Of a DNA stretch of 64,000 nt, positions 54,926-64,000 are shown piece after piece. Position 1 is the stretch's first letter. Every line of letters starts with the position of its first letter. The notes under the pieces are model-generated. The model was not told the origin of the DNA, searched no databases, and saw only the letters and a program-made list of their open reading frames with translations. The translations under genes were made by a program, and so were the position numbers. Source of the stretch: Thelonectria olida (taxonomy: Eukaryota; Ascomycota; Sordariomycetes; Hypocreales; Nectriaceae); NCBI GenBank assembly GCA_020736575.1, contig JAGPYM010000003.1:1426001-1490000 (forward strand). The letters are read 5' to 3'.

Positions 54926-57900
54926 TTACTTGTTGCTGTAGAAGGCAGCCTGAAGAATAGCCGCATCGTAGCTCGAAGTGGTGTTGTCCATTTGGAAACG
55001 AGGAGCGGTGGAAGGGTGTTCCTGGCCAGAGGAGCCCTGGTTCGCGACATTGTTGCCTGAGACGGACAAGCCTGGAGGGGCCATTCCAAAGGCAGCACCA
55101 GAAGCAGGAGTGCCTTGGTAAAGACTGCTTGGGTGGGAGAAGGCCGATGTTGAAGAAGCAAGATGGCCATTGAAACCTTGATGGTGACCCCACGACGGAG
55201 GCACCGTCTCCTTTGGAACCATGGAGGAGTTCTGGCCCCAGTTGCTGAACGTAGAGGTGCGTGGTGCGCTTGAACCCGCAAACGACTGCAACAAGTTCTG
55301 TCTATGGGCTTCCTCGGCCGCAGAGACCACACGAGGACTTCCCGTTATCCCATTAACTGGTCTGCGACTCAAAGTTGCTGTGAATGGACGCTCAGGGCTG
55401 ATAAAAGGATCGTCAAGGTGGTTGCCGCCGAGTTGGCTGAATTCCTTCGGGGCGCGGCCGGGGCTAATAGGACCATCAAAGGCTTCCTTGGCCATGGACG
55501 GAGACGAGCCCTCAGGCTTATGGGGCGTGGGCGTGTAGACCCAGTCCCAGGGCAGAGGCTCAAGCTTTTTAGATGGGAAGGATCCGGTAGTAGGGCTCGG
55601 CTCAGGCGGGAGCATCCCAAACAATTCATTGGCCGTGGCAGAGTGCATTCCATACAAGGTTTCGTCATGAGACCGGGAATTTGAAGGTTGGGGAGTGGGA
55701 GGCTTGAGAAATGGAGCCAGCATGTTGATGACAGTCGTCTCTGCATCATCGGCACCTAAAATCGGGGGTTGGGGCTCAGGCATGTAGGCAGGCTTGGATG
55801 ACGGCACAGGAGTATTGTCGTCCACAAGTCTGCTGACAGGCCGGGTCGTACGATAAGGGTTCGGTTGAAGTTCTGGTTCCTGAGCAGCCTGTACAAGAGG
55901 ATTGGGTATCATGGAGGCTTGGGTATAATCCATTGACATATCAGTACGAGTTGTGACCCGGTACTCGAAAACCAGACCCTTCTCAGCAACATCATACGCC
56001 AGGGGAAAGTTTCCATCCTCGGCCAAGAAATAGGCACAGCGGAGGACATCCAGGATTCGGGCCAATGTCTCTTGAAAGGGCTCCAGTCGAGTGTCTTCGG
56101 ATCCTGAGTGAGGCTTCAGTGCTCCATTTTCCCCAACATACGACCGGCATGCTTCAGGGACCTGATTCGGTGAAAGGGGAAGCAAGCCGCGAGTTTCTGC
56201 ATCCTCGCGCAACAGATATGGGCAGGTAGCCAGGTCCTCTTGGGTGTACGTATCAGAACAGAGCAGGGTGAAGACCCTTGCAAGGGCCTTGACCATATCG
56301 GGGACGACTGGACCAAGGGCCTCGGCTGCGTCAATGATTTCCAGCCGGCGTGCGGCGAGCCACATGGTGTAAGTTCGTAAGAGAGGTAGCAGGCATTCAA
56401 TGACAGGGCTTGTCTTGTCAGTGGCGGGATCCTTGGGGCCATTGCTCTCGCGATTGACTATTTCAGTGAGCTCAGCTGCCATGGCGTTGCTGAATGCCAG
56501 GATGAATTGGGCATTGATGCGAAGAGTATGATGGCAAAACCTGGATGTTGCAGCGACAGGGTTTTCTAAGTAGATGTATCAGAAATCAAGTTCAGCAAGG
56601 AAGTTTCACAATCAAAAACATACCGGTGTACTTCTGTGAAGCAACAAAGTAAGATGACATGTTGATCAAAGTCATCTTGAAAAGCACCTCGGCATGTGAA
56701 CAGCCCTTGGATGCCATGTCAAGACGGTGCAAGACCTCTCTCTCCAGCTCGGAGCTCTGCGACATCACTTCTCCCTTATAGAAGACGGCATGAAGCTTAC
56801 CAAACCAAGTGATGAAGGCATCCTGGGGAACACGAGAGTTCTTCCGGGGGGGGTTCTTATCAGGCTGAAGGATGGTCTTGAACTTGGACTCAAGATTCGA
56901 CATTGCGTTGGGGTGCGGGTCCTCAACAGCGATGCCTCGATAGAGGTAATAGATGACGTCGAGATCCTTGCCCTCTTCGAGACTGATGATGCTCATCTGG
57001 TGAAAAGCGTACCCGGAGTCTGTCTTCAAGTCGTATGCCAAACTGTAGTAAGCCATGGAGAGACGGTAGCTCGACTTTCGGAGACCAGCCTGGATCTGAT
57101 AGCGAGCCAGATCGCCGAGACAAATCAAGGTATAATGGCACGACTTGATAACCATCCGGGAAATTTGAGCAGGAACAGGGCTGATGGTATCGCTAGCAGG
57201 AGTGTCCTCAACCTGGATGCCGTGTGCGATGCGCTTCAGGACGGGGATGTCGTATCTCTGCGAGAGCCTCTGAATGTATCCCTTGTAGAACTCCTGGGCA
57301 ATGTTGAGGAAGGTCAGGTACTTGTCGCCCAACTTTCGTTTCTCCACATGGCGCTTATTGTCTCTTGATCTCTGGGGGCTCTGTTTGTCGCCCTTTTGTT
57401 TGTCATTGTTGCGTTTGTCGTTGGACTGCTTGTCGCCCTTTTGATGTTGTTTCTCGGCCTGTGCCAACTGCTTGAGCTTGGCCAGGGTGCGTCGGTATTC
57501 GTGGTTTATCGAAGTGTGGACAGTCCACAGGATGCTGTCGGCGCGCTCACCGACGGCGTATTCGAGGTCGAGGAAGATGGTGGACACACAGAGGAGCCGG
57601 AACCTAGCAGATGAGTCTTAGTTTCAAGTGCTAATGCCTTGCAGAACACTTGGGTTGCTCTCACTTCTCCAAAATCGAGTCGAACGCTTCGAACTGGGAG
57701 ATGTCGACGCCGGCATTGTTATCTTTCGGGAGCTTCTCGAGCTGCTTCGTCAAGTACTTGCGCAACTTGATAGCGGACCTAGGCCTCGCAAGTCAGTTCA
57801 TTGTGTGGCAAGCAGGTTGGCATTGCGCAATGTTTTATCGGTGCCCGATCAACGGCCGCCATGGGCTGCGCGACGCTGTGCATATGAACGATGAGGACTT

Positions 57901-57965
57901 GAGACGTACCGCCACGTTTGCCTCGCTTTGGCCGCAAGATCAACCTGCTCGGTCGGAGGGTCCAT
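54926..57965 (-). CDS. EST1/SMG7-like protein (14-3-3-like TPR domain)
   Basis: Four exons (57965-57910, 57778-57665, 57603-56624, 56565-54926) give 929 aa starting MDPPTEQVDLAAKARQTW. The N-terminal EST1 domain with 14-3-3-like TPR helices includes YKGYIQRLSQRYDIP and the signature LICLGDLARYQIQ. The DNA/RNA-binding helical domain follows, with GYAFHQMSIISLEEGKDLDVIYYLYRGIAVEDPHPNA. The C-terminal about 350 residues are Pro/Ser-rich and disordered, ending AAFYSNK. No PIN nuclease domain is present, so it is SMG7/Ebs1/Est1-like rather than SMG6-like. Such proteins bind phosphorylated Upf1 in nonsense-mediated decay or telomerase RNA at telomeres. A Lys/Gln/Asp low-complexity insert occupies about residues 107-145 inside the TPR domain. 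Confidence 0.88.
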
Positions 57966-59253
57966 GGTTGCGATATCGAAGGGACGACCTGGTGGGAGTG
58001 GGTGCTCGGGATCGGGCGAGCTCAACCGGGGAACCGGGGGGCGAGAAGGAGTCGCGGGGAGGGTGTATTCGACGAATGCCTGTGGTATATGACGTCTTTC
58101 TCATGCTTGATCGGGGCCGTATCTGGATCACGGGTTCGCAGAGGGTCCATTACTCGAGCGCTGGTCTTGCTGCGAAGAATAGAGGCGGCCTCGGCTCGCG
58201 AAAATGGAATCGTCGGCCGAGGAGGGACACATTTGCGGAGAAGGAAGAAAAAGGACAATAACAGCAACGCAGGTCGGAAGGGAGCATAAATCAACGGCTG
58301 GACCTCTGTGGTGGGCGCCGCAAAGCGAATGGCAGCGTTTGGGTTGAATGCGACAAGGAAAGTAAGTGTGAAGTGAGCCGCCGGTTGACGTGCAGCGTCG
58401 AGAATAATAAGGAGCCTAATAAACACCGACCCCTCAAGGTCCCGTCATGATCTGGCGGTTTCCCACTGCAATGGAAGGTTCCTGGTGCGGTTTGCAGTCA
58501 AGTAAGTGCCCGTGCAGCTGGGAATACTTCGGAACTAACTAACGCCAGAATAAGAAAGTTTAAAAAAAAATTGGAATTGGAAAAAAGAAACAAATTTTTT
58601 TTTTAAAGTCGACCACTAAAGCAAGACCCTAGGATTGTCAAGTTCCAGTGGGTTTTTTTTTCCCCTTGGTCTCAGTTCGCTTGTCCTTTGCTCGCTTCTC
58701 TCCGTCCCGCAAAAATGAAAATCATCAAGTTTTGGGGTTCGGTTCATGACTTGCTAGGTCCGTGCGGCTCCCCGCCACAACTGATGAATGGATCAATGGC
58801 ACTACGACGCTGTGTGTCCCTCCAGCTCCAGTTCCCTGTCAACTCAAACCCCACTGTATTTTAGCGACTTCGATTGATCAACCTACTGGACTAGCAGGGC
58901 CGGGCAGCAATGGAGAGGTTCATTCCAGCCCCGTTCGAACTGTTGAGCCTCCCCGTCCCGCGTCCTGTCCCGTCCATGCTTCCATCCCACCTCGATATCA
59001 TCGACAGGCTCCCATGGATCCTTGACCCAGCACCCCCTCAAGTTTAGATCCTATTAAAGATGACCGACTAGGTATTTTCCTTCAGCGTCCTCCGAAACCT
59101 GCATATCGCAACGTAACACGCCTCTACCTACGCAACAACGCCAAACTTACTCAAGATCCCCCTCACCGTCTCTCGCTTACCGCTCCTCGGGTCTAATTCA
59201 AACTCACAAAAAGTATTTCATCACCCCCCACAAAGCTCACCGCACAAAAAAAG
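57966..59253. other. 1.3-kb divergent promoter region
   Basis: Divergent promoters of the EST1/SMG7-like and zinc-finger genes. Opposed A and T tracts at 58562-58604 probably mark a nucleosome-free zone. Frames here (for example 57650-58261 +) overlap the EST1 gene antisense and are shadows. Confidence 0.5.
58562..58604. repeat. Opposed poly(A)/poly(T) tracts
   Basis: Nine A, then about 24 bases of A/G-rich sequence, then ten T. The tracts form an AT-rich inverted arrangement roughly midway between two divergent starts. Confidence 0.75.
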
Positions 59254-60162
59254 ATGAAGCGCTCACGAGAGCTCGAGGACGAGCTAGATTCGGACTCCCT
59301 CAGAGCGGACAAGGAACCACTGTCGTCTCCAGATTCAACAACAAGAACACCGGCAACCTCATTACAGCCAGTGGCGAAACTCACACACCTAGACTCTGCC
59401 ATCGTCGACGACGACGACCAAGAAGACGCCGTCACCATGAGATGCAATCTACCTCCCCACAAGGAAGCGCTGACCTTCAGGTCTTACGACGAATACGAAG
59501 TTCACTACAACAAGGCTCACACCAACCGATGTCTTGAGTGCCACAAGAACTTCCCAACTGAGCACTTGCTCACCGTCCACATCGAAGAGTTCCACGATCC
59601 CCTAGTATCAGTTAAGAGAGAAAAGGGGGAACACACGGTAAGTCCGGAGCCTGATTAATCCAGCCGCACAGTTCCCCAGTTCCAGCAATTCGACAACAGC
59701 TAACATGAGCTGTAGTTTACTTGCTTCGTAGAGGGATGTGAGCGCAAGTGTTTGACACACCACAAGCGACGCCTTCACCTCATCGACAAACACATGTATC
59801 CCAAGAACTTCTTCTTTGGCATCACCAAGGAAGGCATCGATGGGCGAAGGTCCCTCTTGAATGACGGTGCCCATCATCGTCGGCGTTCCTCCGCCAACAC
59901 CCAAACCAAGGAGTCACGACGCCGCTCAAGCCTCCTGGAGGCAACAACATCACATCCACCATCAAAAGCAAAGACACAAGTAGAGTCACCAAAAAAGGCA
60001 CCCAAACCAAACACCTCTCAGCACGCTGAGAAGTCATCCGCAGACGATGAGTCTGCAGACACGGACATGGCCGAGCTCACGGGAGCCATGTCATCGCTCC
60101 AGTTTGTGCCCCCAAGTATCCGGTTCGGGAGAGGTACCAGGGCTGGTTTCTCCAAGAAATAG
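59254..60162 (+). CDS. C2H2 zinc finger protein, ZNF511-like
   Basis: Exons 59254-59637 and 59716-60162 give 276 aa; intron with GTAAGT, GCTAAC branch and TAG acceptor. An acidic N-terminus leads into a first Cys/His unit (MRCNLPPHKEALTF...HYNKAH), a second finger RCLECHKNFPTEHLLTVHIEEFH, and a third in FTCFVEGCERKCLTHHKRRL with HLIDKHMYP following. This arrangement and the KHMYPKNFFFGI ending match the ZNF511 family, conserved from fungi to animals but poorly characterised. The C-terminal tail is basic, Ser-rich and disordered, with RRRSS phospho-sites and ending RFGRGTRAGFSKK. Nuclear RNA- or DNA-binding is likely. Confidence 0.85.
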
Positions 60163-60422
60163 GTAAAGGAATCAGGGGATGCGAAAACTGGGTAGTTATG
60201 ATCAGTACGACGTTATGAATAACATGAATCGGTCAATGAAAGGATTTTCTACCTCATCAGATGGCCTCCCTAGCTTGTCCCCAAGAGTGCTTTGCAGCCC
60301 ATTGGCAGTTTGTTTTCGATCCCTTGTTGCGCCCGAACGCCGTCTCTTAGAAACACATGACCCAACCGAGACTGTCTATATCATAGGTAGAGATAAAATT
60401 TTGATTGTCTGGCCCCGATTGC

Positions 60423-60925
60423 TTAGTCGCTCGACGCGCAACCTCGGCATCCGCAGCTAACACACTCGATCTCTTCGGCATCCTTCATATTCGTTCGCGG
60501 TACTCGGCAGATGCATGTGCTGTTGAAGTTGGTCTCCTTCGTCTGGATGCATCGAAGGCAGCAAAGCTATTAACTAGTTAGCATATCGTAACACGATACA
60601 GCGATGCGAAATCTACACGTGCCTTCTCGTAGCCTTGCTTCTTCCACTTGGCGATCAGCATCGCGTCCGCATATCCGTTCTTCAACAGCCAATCGTACAG
60701 CTTCTTGCTGATGGCCTCCTTCTCGTAGTACAACTCGTAGACGTAGCGGCTGCGCTGGTGAGCGATCTGGAATATCTCCCACTGCGCCTGGTGTTTGGGT
60801 CCTGTTGACGTTGGCTTGTTTTGCGCATCCTTCATCTTGTTCGAGAAGATGAGTAGATCAGTCTCGAGATCGCTGAAGCCCTCCGGCGGAGGCTTGCGCT
60901 TCGATGAGTGTCTAATCGCAGGCAT
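60423..60925 (-). CDS. BUD31: Pre-mRNA-splicing factor BUD31 (G10 protein)
   Basis: Exons 60925-60623 and 60566-60423 give 148 aa. The intron needs a GC donor (AAG|GCACGT) to join GYEK to LCCLRC in phase; its branch site is TGCTAAC. Family landmarks: [25 protein letters not shown] and the Cys-rich zinc region [33 protein letters not shown]31 is part of the Prp19-associated core of the activated spliceosome. The gene shares a 339-bp divergent promoter with the complex I LYR subunit. Confidence 0.95.
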
Positions 60926-60956
60926 GATGATTGCTTTGCTGCGTGAGTGTGGGTCT

Positions 60957-60990
60957 GGACGTGGACGTGGACGTGGATGTGGACGTGGAC
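60957..60990. repeat. GGACGT hexanucleotide repeat in the BUD31 leader
   Basis: Five to six units of GGACGT with one GGATGT variant, starting 32 bp upstream of the BUD31 start codon. It is likely transcribed in the BUD31 5' UTR as an ACGTCC repeat. Confidence 0.8.
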
Positions 60991-61162
60991 GGTGGCGGTT
61001 GAATCTTCAGTTTTGTGTGTTTTGTTTGTAATGCTACCAAACTCGAGCCCCGAAATCGCAGGCTGCAAAAGCCAATATTAATCAGTCGCCTCGCTGACGA
61101 AAGGCAGCCTTGTCAGTGGGGGACTTGCCGGCTAGTGTGGATCCTTAGCGCACGAAATGCCG

Positions 61163-61170
61163 TCACGTGA
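61163..61170. promoter_or_regulatory. TCACGTGA E-box palindrome
   Basis: A perfect Cbf1/bHLH-type site. Cbf1 sites are common before respiratory-chain genes in ascomycetes, which fits the adjacent complex I gene. Confidence 0.45.
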
Positions 61171-61264
61171 TGCTTTCCTTGAAGCTGCGTTTCGTGATCT
61201 CGGCTCGGATCTGGAACGTCAGAGCAGCGTGGTTTACGAGTATTTCGAGCATTGATTGCCCACC

Positions 61265-61922
61265 ATGGCCATTACGCCGACCGAGTTTGCCAAGAAGACG
61301 ACGCAGTGTCAGTGTACTCTATTCAATTGCATTGGGAAATTCGCTAACCCCTCGAATAGCGGCCAATTGGTCCGATGCGAAGCGTCGAGTGCTGTCCTCC
61401 TACCGCGAATGGATCCGAGCTGTACGTTGAACGACTTCCCCTCGCTCGAAGATACCTCAGTGCCGAAAGAAGACGACCAGTTCCTGCATGCAAGGATTCT
61501 TGCTCTCCGTGTTCACGGTGACTAACCGATCGTCAGGCTCCAGAGGTTCAGACCATGTACAACATGCCCTTGCCCGTCGCTGCCATCCGCACCCGGATAC
61601 GACAAGAGTTCGAGCGAAACCGATACGCCAACAAGCTGTCCGTCGTTGACGTCCTCCTCTTCAAGTCCCATGCCGAGTACCAGGTACCAGCCGACCGATC
61701 ATTGTTTGGAGGGGCTATCCCAGCTAACACCAGGACGACAGGAAACCATGAACTTCTGGAAGCAGACCAACCACGTCATGTCATACTTCAAGGGCGAGAA
61801 CTTCCGGGGCGACAAGCGATTGCCTTCCAGCTTCATGACCGGTTTCCTCGAGGTAAGAGAGATGTTTTATCCGGTGAGGTTGAGATTCCTCGTGCTAACA
61901 CGATTCGCAGGGTCGCAACTAA
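61265..61922 (+). CDS. NADH:ubiquinone oxidoreductase 14.8-kDa subunit (NDUFA6/B14, LYR family)
   Basis: Five exons (61265-61307, 61360-61421, 61537-61683, 61742-61852, 61911-61922) splice to 124 aa; the last exon encodes only Gly-Arg-Asn and stop. Intron 1 has a GTCAGT donor. The LYR-type motif appears as [13 protein letters not shown], followed by [33 protein letters not shown] and GFLEGRN. This subunit of the complex I matrix arm binds the acyl carrier protein and sits near the quinone site. There is no cleavable presequence, as usual for the family. It is convergent with the AC19 gene, 163 bp between stops. Confidence 0.95.
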
Positions 61923-62085
61923 GATTGGTGGCAATGGCTGCTTGTGTATATATCTCATTAGAACCTCTAGCAAAAGGAAACCTCAGAACGCCTTGATGTC
62001 CCCTCACGCGTCTACGTGAAACTTTTCTTTTCAGACAAAAACCATTGTAAAAGTCCCGTTCGTTTTTCATCCAAGAAGTGCGGGA

Positions 62086-62693
62086 TCATCGCTCAATTCC
62101 GTGCTCGGCGTTGTAAGCCTGCCTCTTTGTCCAGAACTCGTCGGCAACGACGTCACACATCTCCTGGAGATCGCTTAGTCCCTTCTTCAGAGCGTCAACG
62201 GCGGTTCCATCTGTGGAGGCGGTTAGTGATTGAACAATGGTCATCGAGGCTATGGTATGAACTGACTGTAAGTTTGGATTCTAATGTTCATTTTGGTCTC
62301 TGAAGGATGAGGGATAGAGTAGGCGCAAAACTCGACATCGGGGCTGTGGGTGTTAGTAAATGATCGCGACTACCGTAATCAGGCATGAGGGCCCTACTTC
62401 TTCATGACAATGTATCTCAGGGCGTTTCCCACAGTGTGGCCTTCATCGATGAACTCGAACGAAGCCGCAGTATCCGTTGAGCCGGGTAGCTATATCTCCA
62501 ATTAGCCGCGAACGAACCTGACTTTCTCGTGAGGCCAACTTACAATTTTCACTCGCTGAGGCTCGACCTCTTCTTCCTCTTCTTCCTCCTCCTCAGCCTC
62601 TTCACCGTTGGTCTCCTCAGGCTGCGCTGACGGAGGAGCGTCCTCCATGTTGGTATCCTCAGCAGGATCGTCCTTCTTGGCTCGCGCAGGCAT
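62086..62693 (-). CDS. RPC19: DNA-directed RNA polymerases I and III subunit AC19 (RPC19)
   Basis: Four exons (62693-62544, 62489-62398, 62343-62267, 62210-62086) give 147 aa. An acidic N-terminal tail with a Glu run precedes the alpha-like fold: [35 protein letters not shown] and MNIRIQTY are diagnostic. The C-terminus [19 protein letters not shown] is the dimerisation helix. AC19 pairs with AC40 as the alpha-like platform of Pol I and Pol III. Intron 3 uses a GTCAGT donor. Acid-run length may vary between strains. Confidence 0.96.
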
Positions 62694-64000
62694 CTTTGGG
62701 ATATGTGGAATACGATTGGTGCGTTGAAATGTCCCTTTCTTGCCTTGTGCGAAAACTTTGTTTGTTCACTTGGAATGTTGCGATTTTCGCCAAGCTGATA
62801 CTTTCTTGCGATGGTTCATTGACGGATGGAAATTTTGACGACCCATGTGGCGGGGTGTGGCGCAGGACGCGTTTGCTTGCGGCATGTCCGGTGCGCTGAG
62901 CCACATTTGAGTTTGGAACATTTCTGGGCAAGTTCGAGAAGGGTCAGATTTCGCTAATCTCCATCGTTCGTCTTCGCGGCAAGGCCACGGTTATGCGGTT
63001 CAGAACGCACAGTCGAGCAAGATAAACCTTCTTTGCCTGTTTTGATAATCCATCTATTTGTTGCTTGGTTTGTGGCTACGTCTACGCAACTCGTGCGACT
63101 GTTTGCTTCGTTGTCATGAGGTTGAAACACTGAGCCCCGAGTCTGCGACGACCCCCAATATGAAGGATTAACAGCAAACAAGAGTTGACGCAGACGTCAG
63201 CCAGTGACAAGTCCAACGCTCGTGAAACAATCACCAACAAAGCGCACCAGTGGTCAATACCACCAACATGCCCAGCACACCTCGTGCTCCCTCCCGTCTC
63301 AATACTAGGCTGACAATATTCATGCACGCAAACCTGGGAGGTTTAGGGTAAGGTAGGTGGTGTCGAGGTGATCAGCCATCGGACCAGCACATCGCCAAGA
63401 GGGTTACGACATGAAGGCTTCCGTCGAATGGACCGACACACGACACCCGTTTCGGCGGTGCGACCTCTTTAAAGGGATTCGCCAGTGTGCGCATGGCGTC
63501 GTATCTTCCCTCCCCTTCCGAGCACAGACGTGTCCGCCGTTGGAAGGGATTTCCAAATATAGGACATCGATCCGTAAAGGAAAATCCAGTGACTCGTGTC
63601 GTACTATACACGGGGACAGCATAATACTCTAAAGTGGCACTGCCTCCTCTACCCTTTTGCCTCCATCAAGGGCTCGCACTTATAGCTACTCTGGGAACAG
63701 AGAGACGTTGCATGGTAGGACTGTTCCGTCTCTAACCTCCCGCTAGGAAGATAATGGAAACAACACGATGACACCAAACACCGGGCGTCTGCCGGAGGGA
63801 ACCAACAGAACGTGATATCGTCATCCGCTCTGCAACGGCCGATGTCCGACCAGAGAACGGCGAGTGCATGAAATATGGGATGCCCCCCCCCCCCCCGGCC
63901 TTGTCGAGCACATGTCCGCCCACACACGGGCTGTCAACATTCGTCGACGCCCACCTAATTACCATGGACCTATCCGATCCGTGGCACGTTATAGTTCTTG
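62694..64000. other. 1.3-kb non-coding region at the window end
   Basis: AC19 promoter plus sequence in which I find no exon set or domain. A run of 14 C at 63883-63896 lies near the end. A gene may start beyond the window. Confidence 0.5.
63883..63896 (+). repeat. Poly(C) tract
   Basis: Fourteen consecutive C, a slippage-prone mononucleotide run; its exact length in the assembly may be uncertain. Confidence 0.8.

Larger units (their letters stand above)
60926..61264. promoter_or_regulatory. Divergent promoter of BUD31 and complex I 14.8-kDa subunit
   Basis: A 339-bp shared region. It holds the GGACGT repeat at 60957-60990 next to BUD31 and a TCACGTGA E-box palindrome at 61163-61170 about 95 bp from the complex I start. 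Confidence 0.55.

Noticed and set aside
36..64000. CRISPR arrays, bacterial operons or rRNA genes
   Set aside because: No regular direct-repeat/spacer arrays, ribosome-binding sites or rRNA signatures; the intron-rich layout is fungal.

Overview
The window is nuclear DNA of a filamentous ascomycete, most likely Sordariomycetes/Hypocreales. Evidence seen: genes on both strands with short (about 50-75 nt) GT-AG introns, donors such as GTAAGT/GTATGT/GTGAGT and CTAAC/CTGAC-type branch sites close to the acceptor; CT-rich leaders; and a family set (SMP3, SKP1, eRF1, Trm732, BUD31, AC19, complex I LYR subunit, PL20 glucuronan lyase) typical of these fungi. The order-level placement is inference. 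I built 23 protein genes, most by joining exons whose phases close exactly. No rRNA, tRNA, CRISPR or autonomous transposon was recognised.

Layout. 1-0.8 kb: 3' end of a GMC fatty-alcohol oxidase. 0.8-8.1 kb: a large non-coding stretch leading to an unrecognised 375-aa protein with a Met/Gly-repeat tail (8.1-9.3 kb), followed by another 2.6 kb without genes. 11.9-14.3 kb: a small unknown protein convergent with a small-subunit catalase. 16.6-21 kb: ARL1, ribosomal eL39, SKP1. 21-24.9 kb: non-coding, with a nested inverted-repeat element. 24.9-33.6 kb: SMP3, ribosomal uL1 divergent from Trm732/THADA. 33.7-40.6 kb: two tandem genes with START-like folds, a DUF3074 coiled-coil protein and a LAM/Sip3-type BAR-PH-GRAM-VASt protein. 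41.7-44.8 kb: eRF1 and a secreted PL20 lyase. 46.7-49.7 kb: DUF1770 protein and a WHIM-type chromatin protein. 51.1-54.3 kb: ribosomal uL2 and adenosine kinase. 54.9-62.7 kb: EST1/SMG7-like protein, ZNF511-like zinc finger, BUD31, complex I 14.8-kDa subunit, AC19.

Theme. Much of the block is gene-expression machinery: three large-subunit ribosomal proteins (eL39, uL1, uL2), the termination factor eRF1, the tRNA-modification partner Trm732, an EST1/SMG7 (decay/telomere) protein, a spliceosome protein and a Pol I/III subunit. The accessory-looking parts are the oxidase, the PL20 lyase, the unknown Met/Gly protein and its gene desert, and the inverted-repeat element near 22 kb. I found no convincing new multi-gene system. 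The best leads are an adenosine kinase with an in-frame, acid-free, mitochondrial-presequence-like N-terminal extension, the Met/Gly gene in its desert, the nested palindromic element, the tandem lipid-binding gene pair, and unusual splice sites (GC donors, an 8-nt last exon in eRF1).
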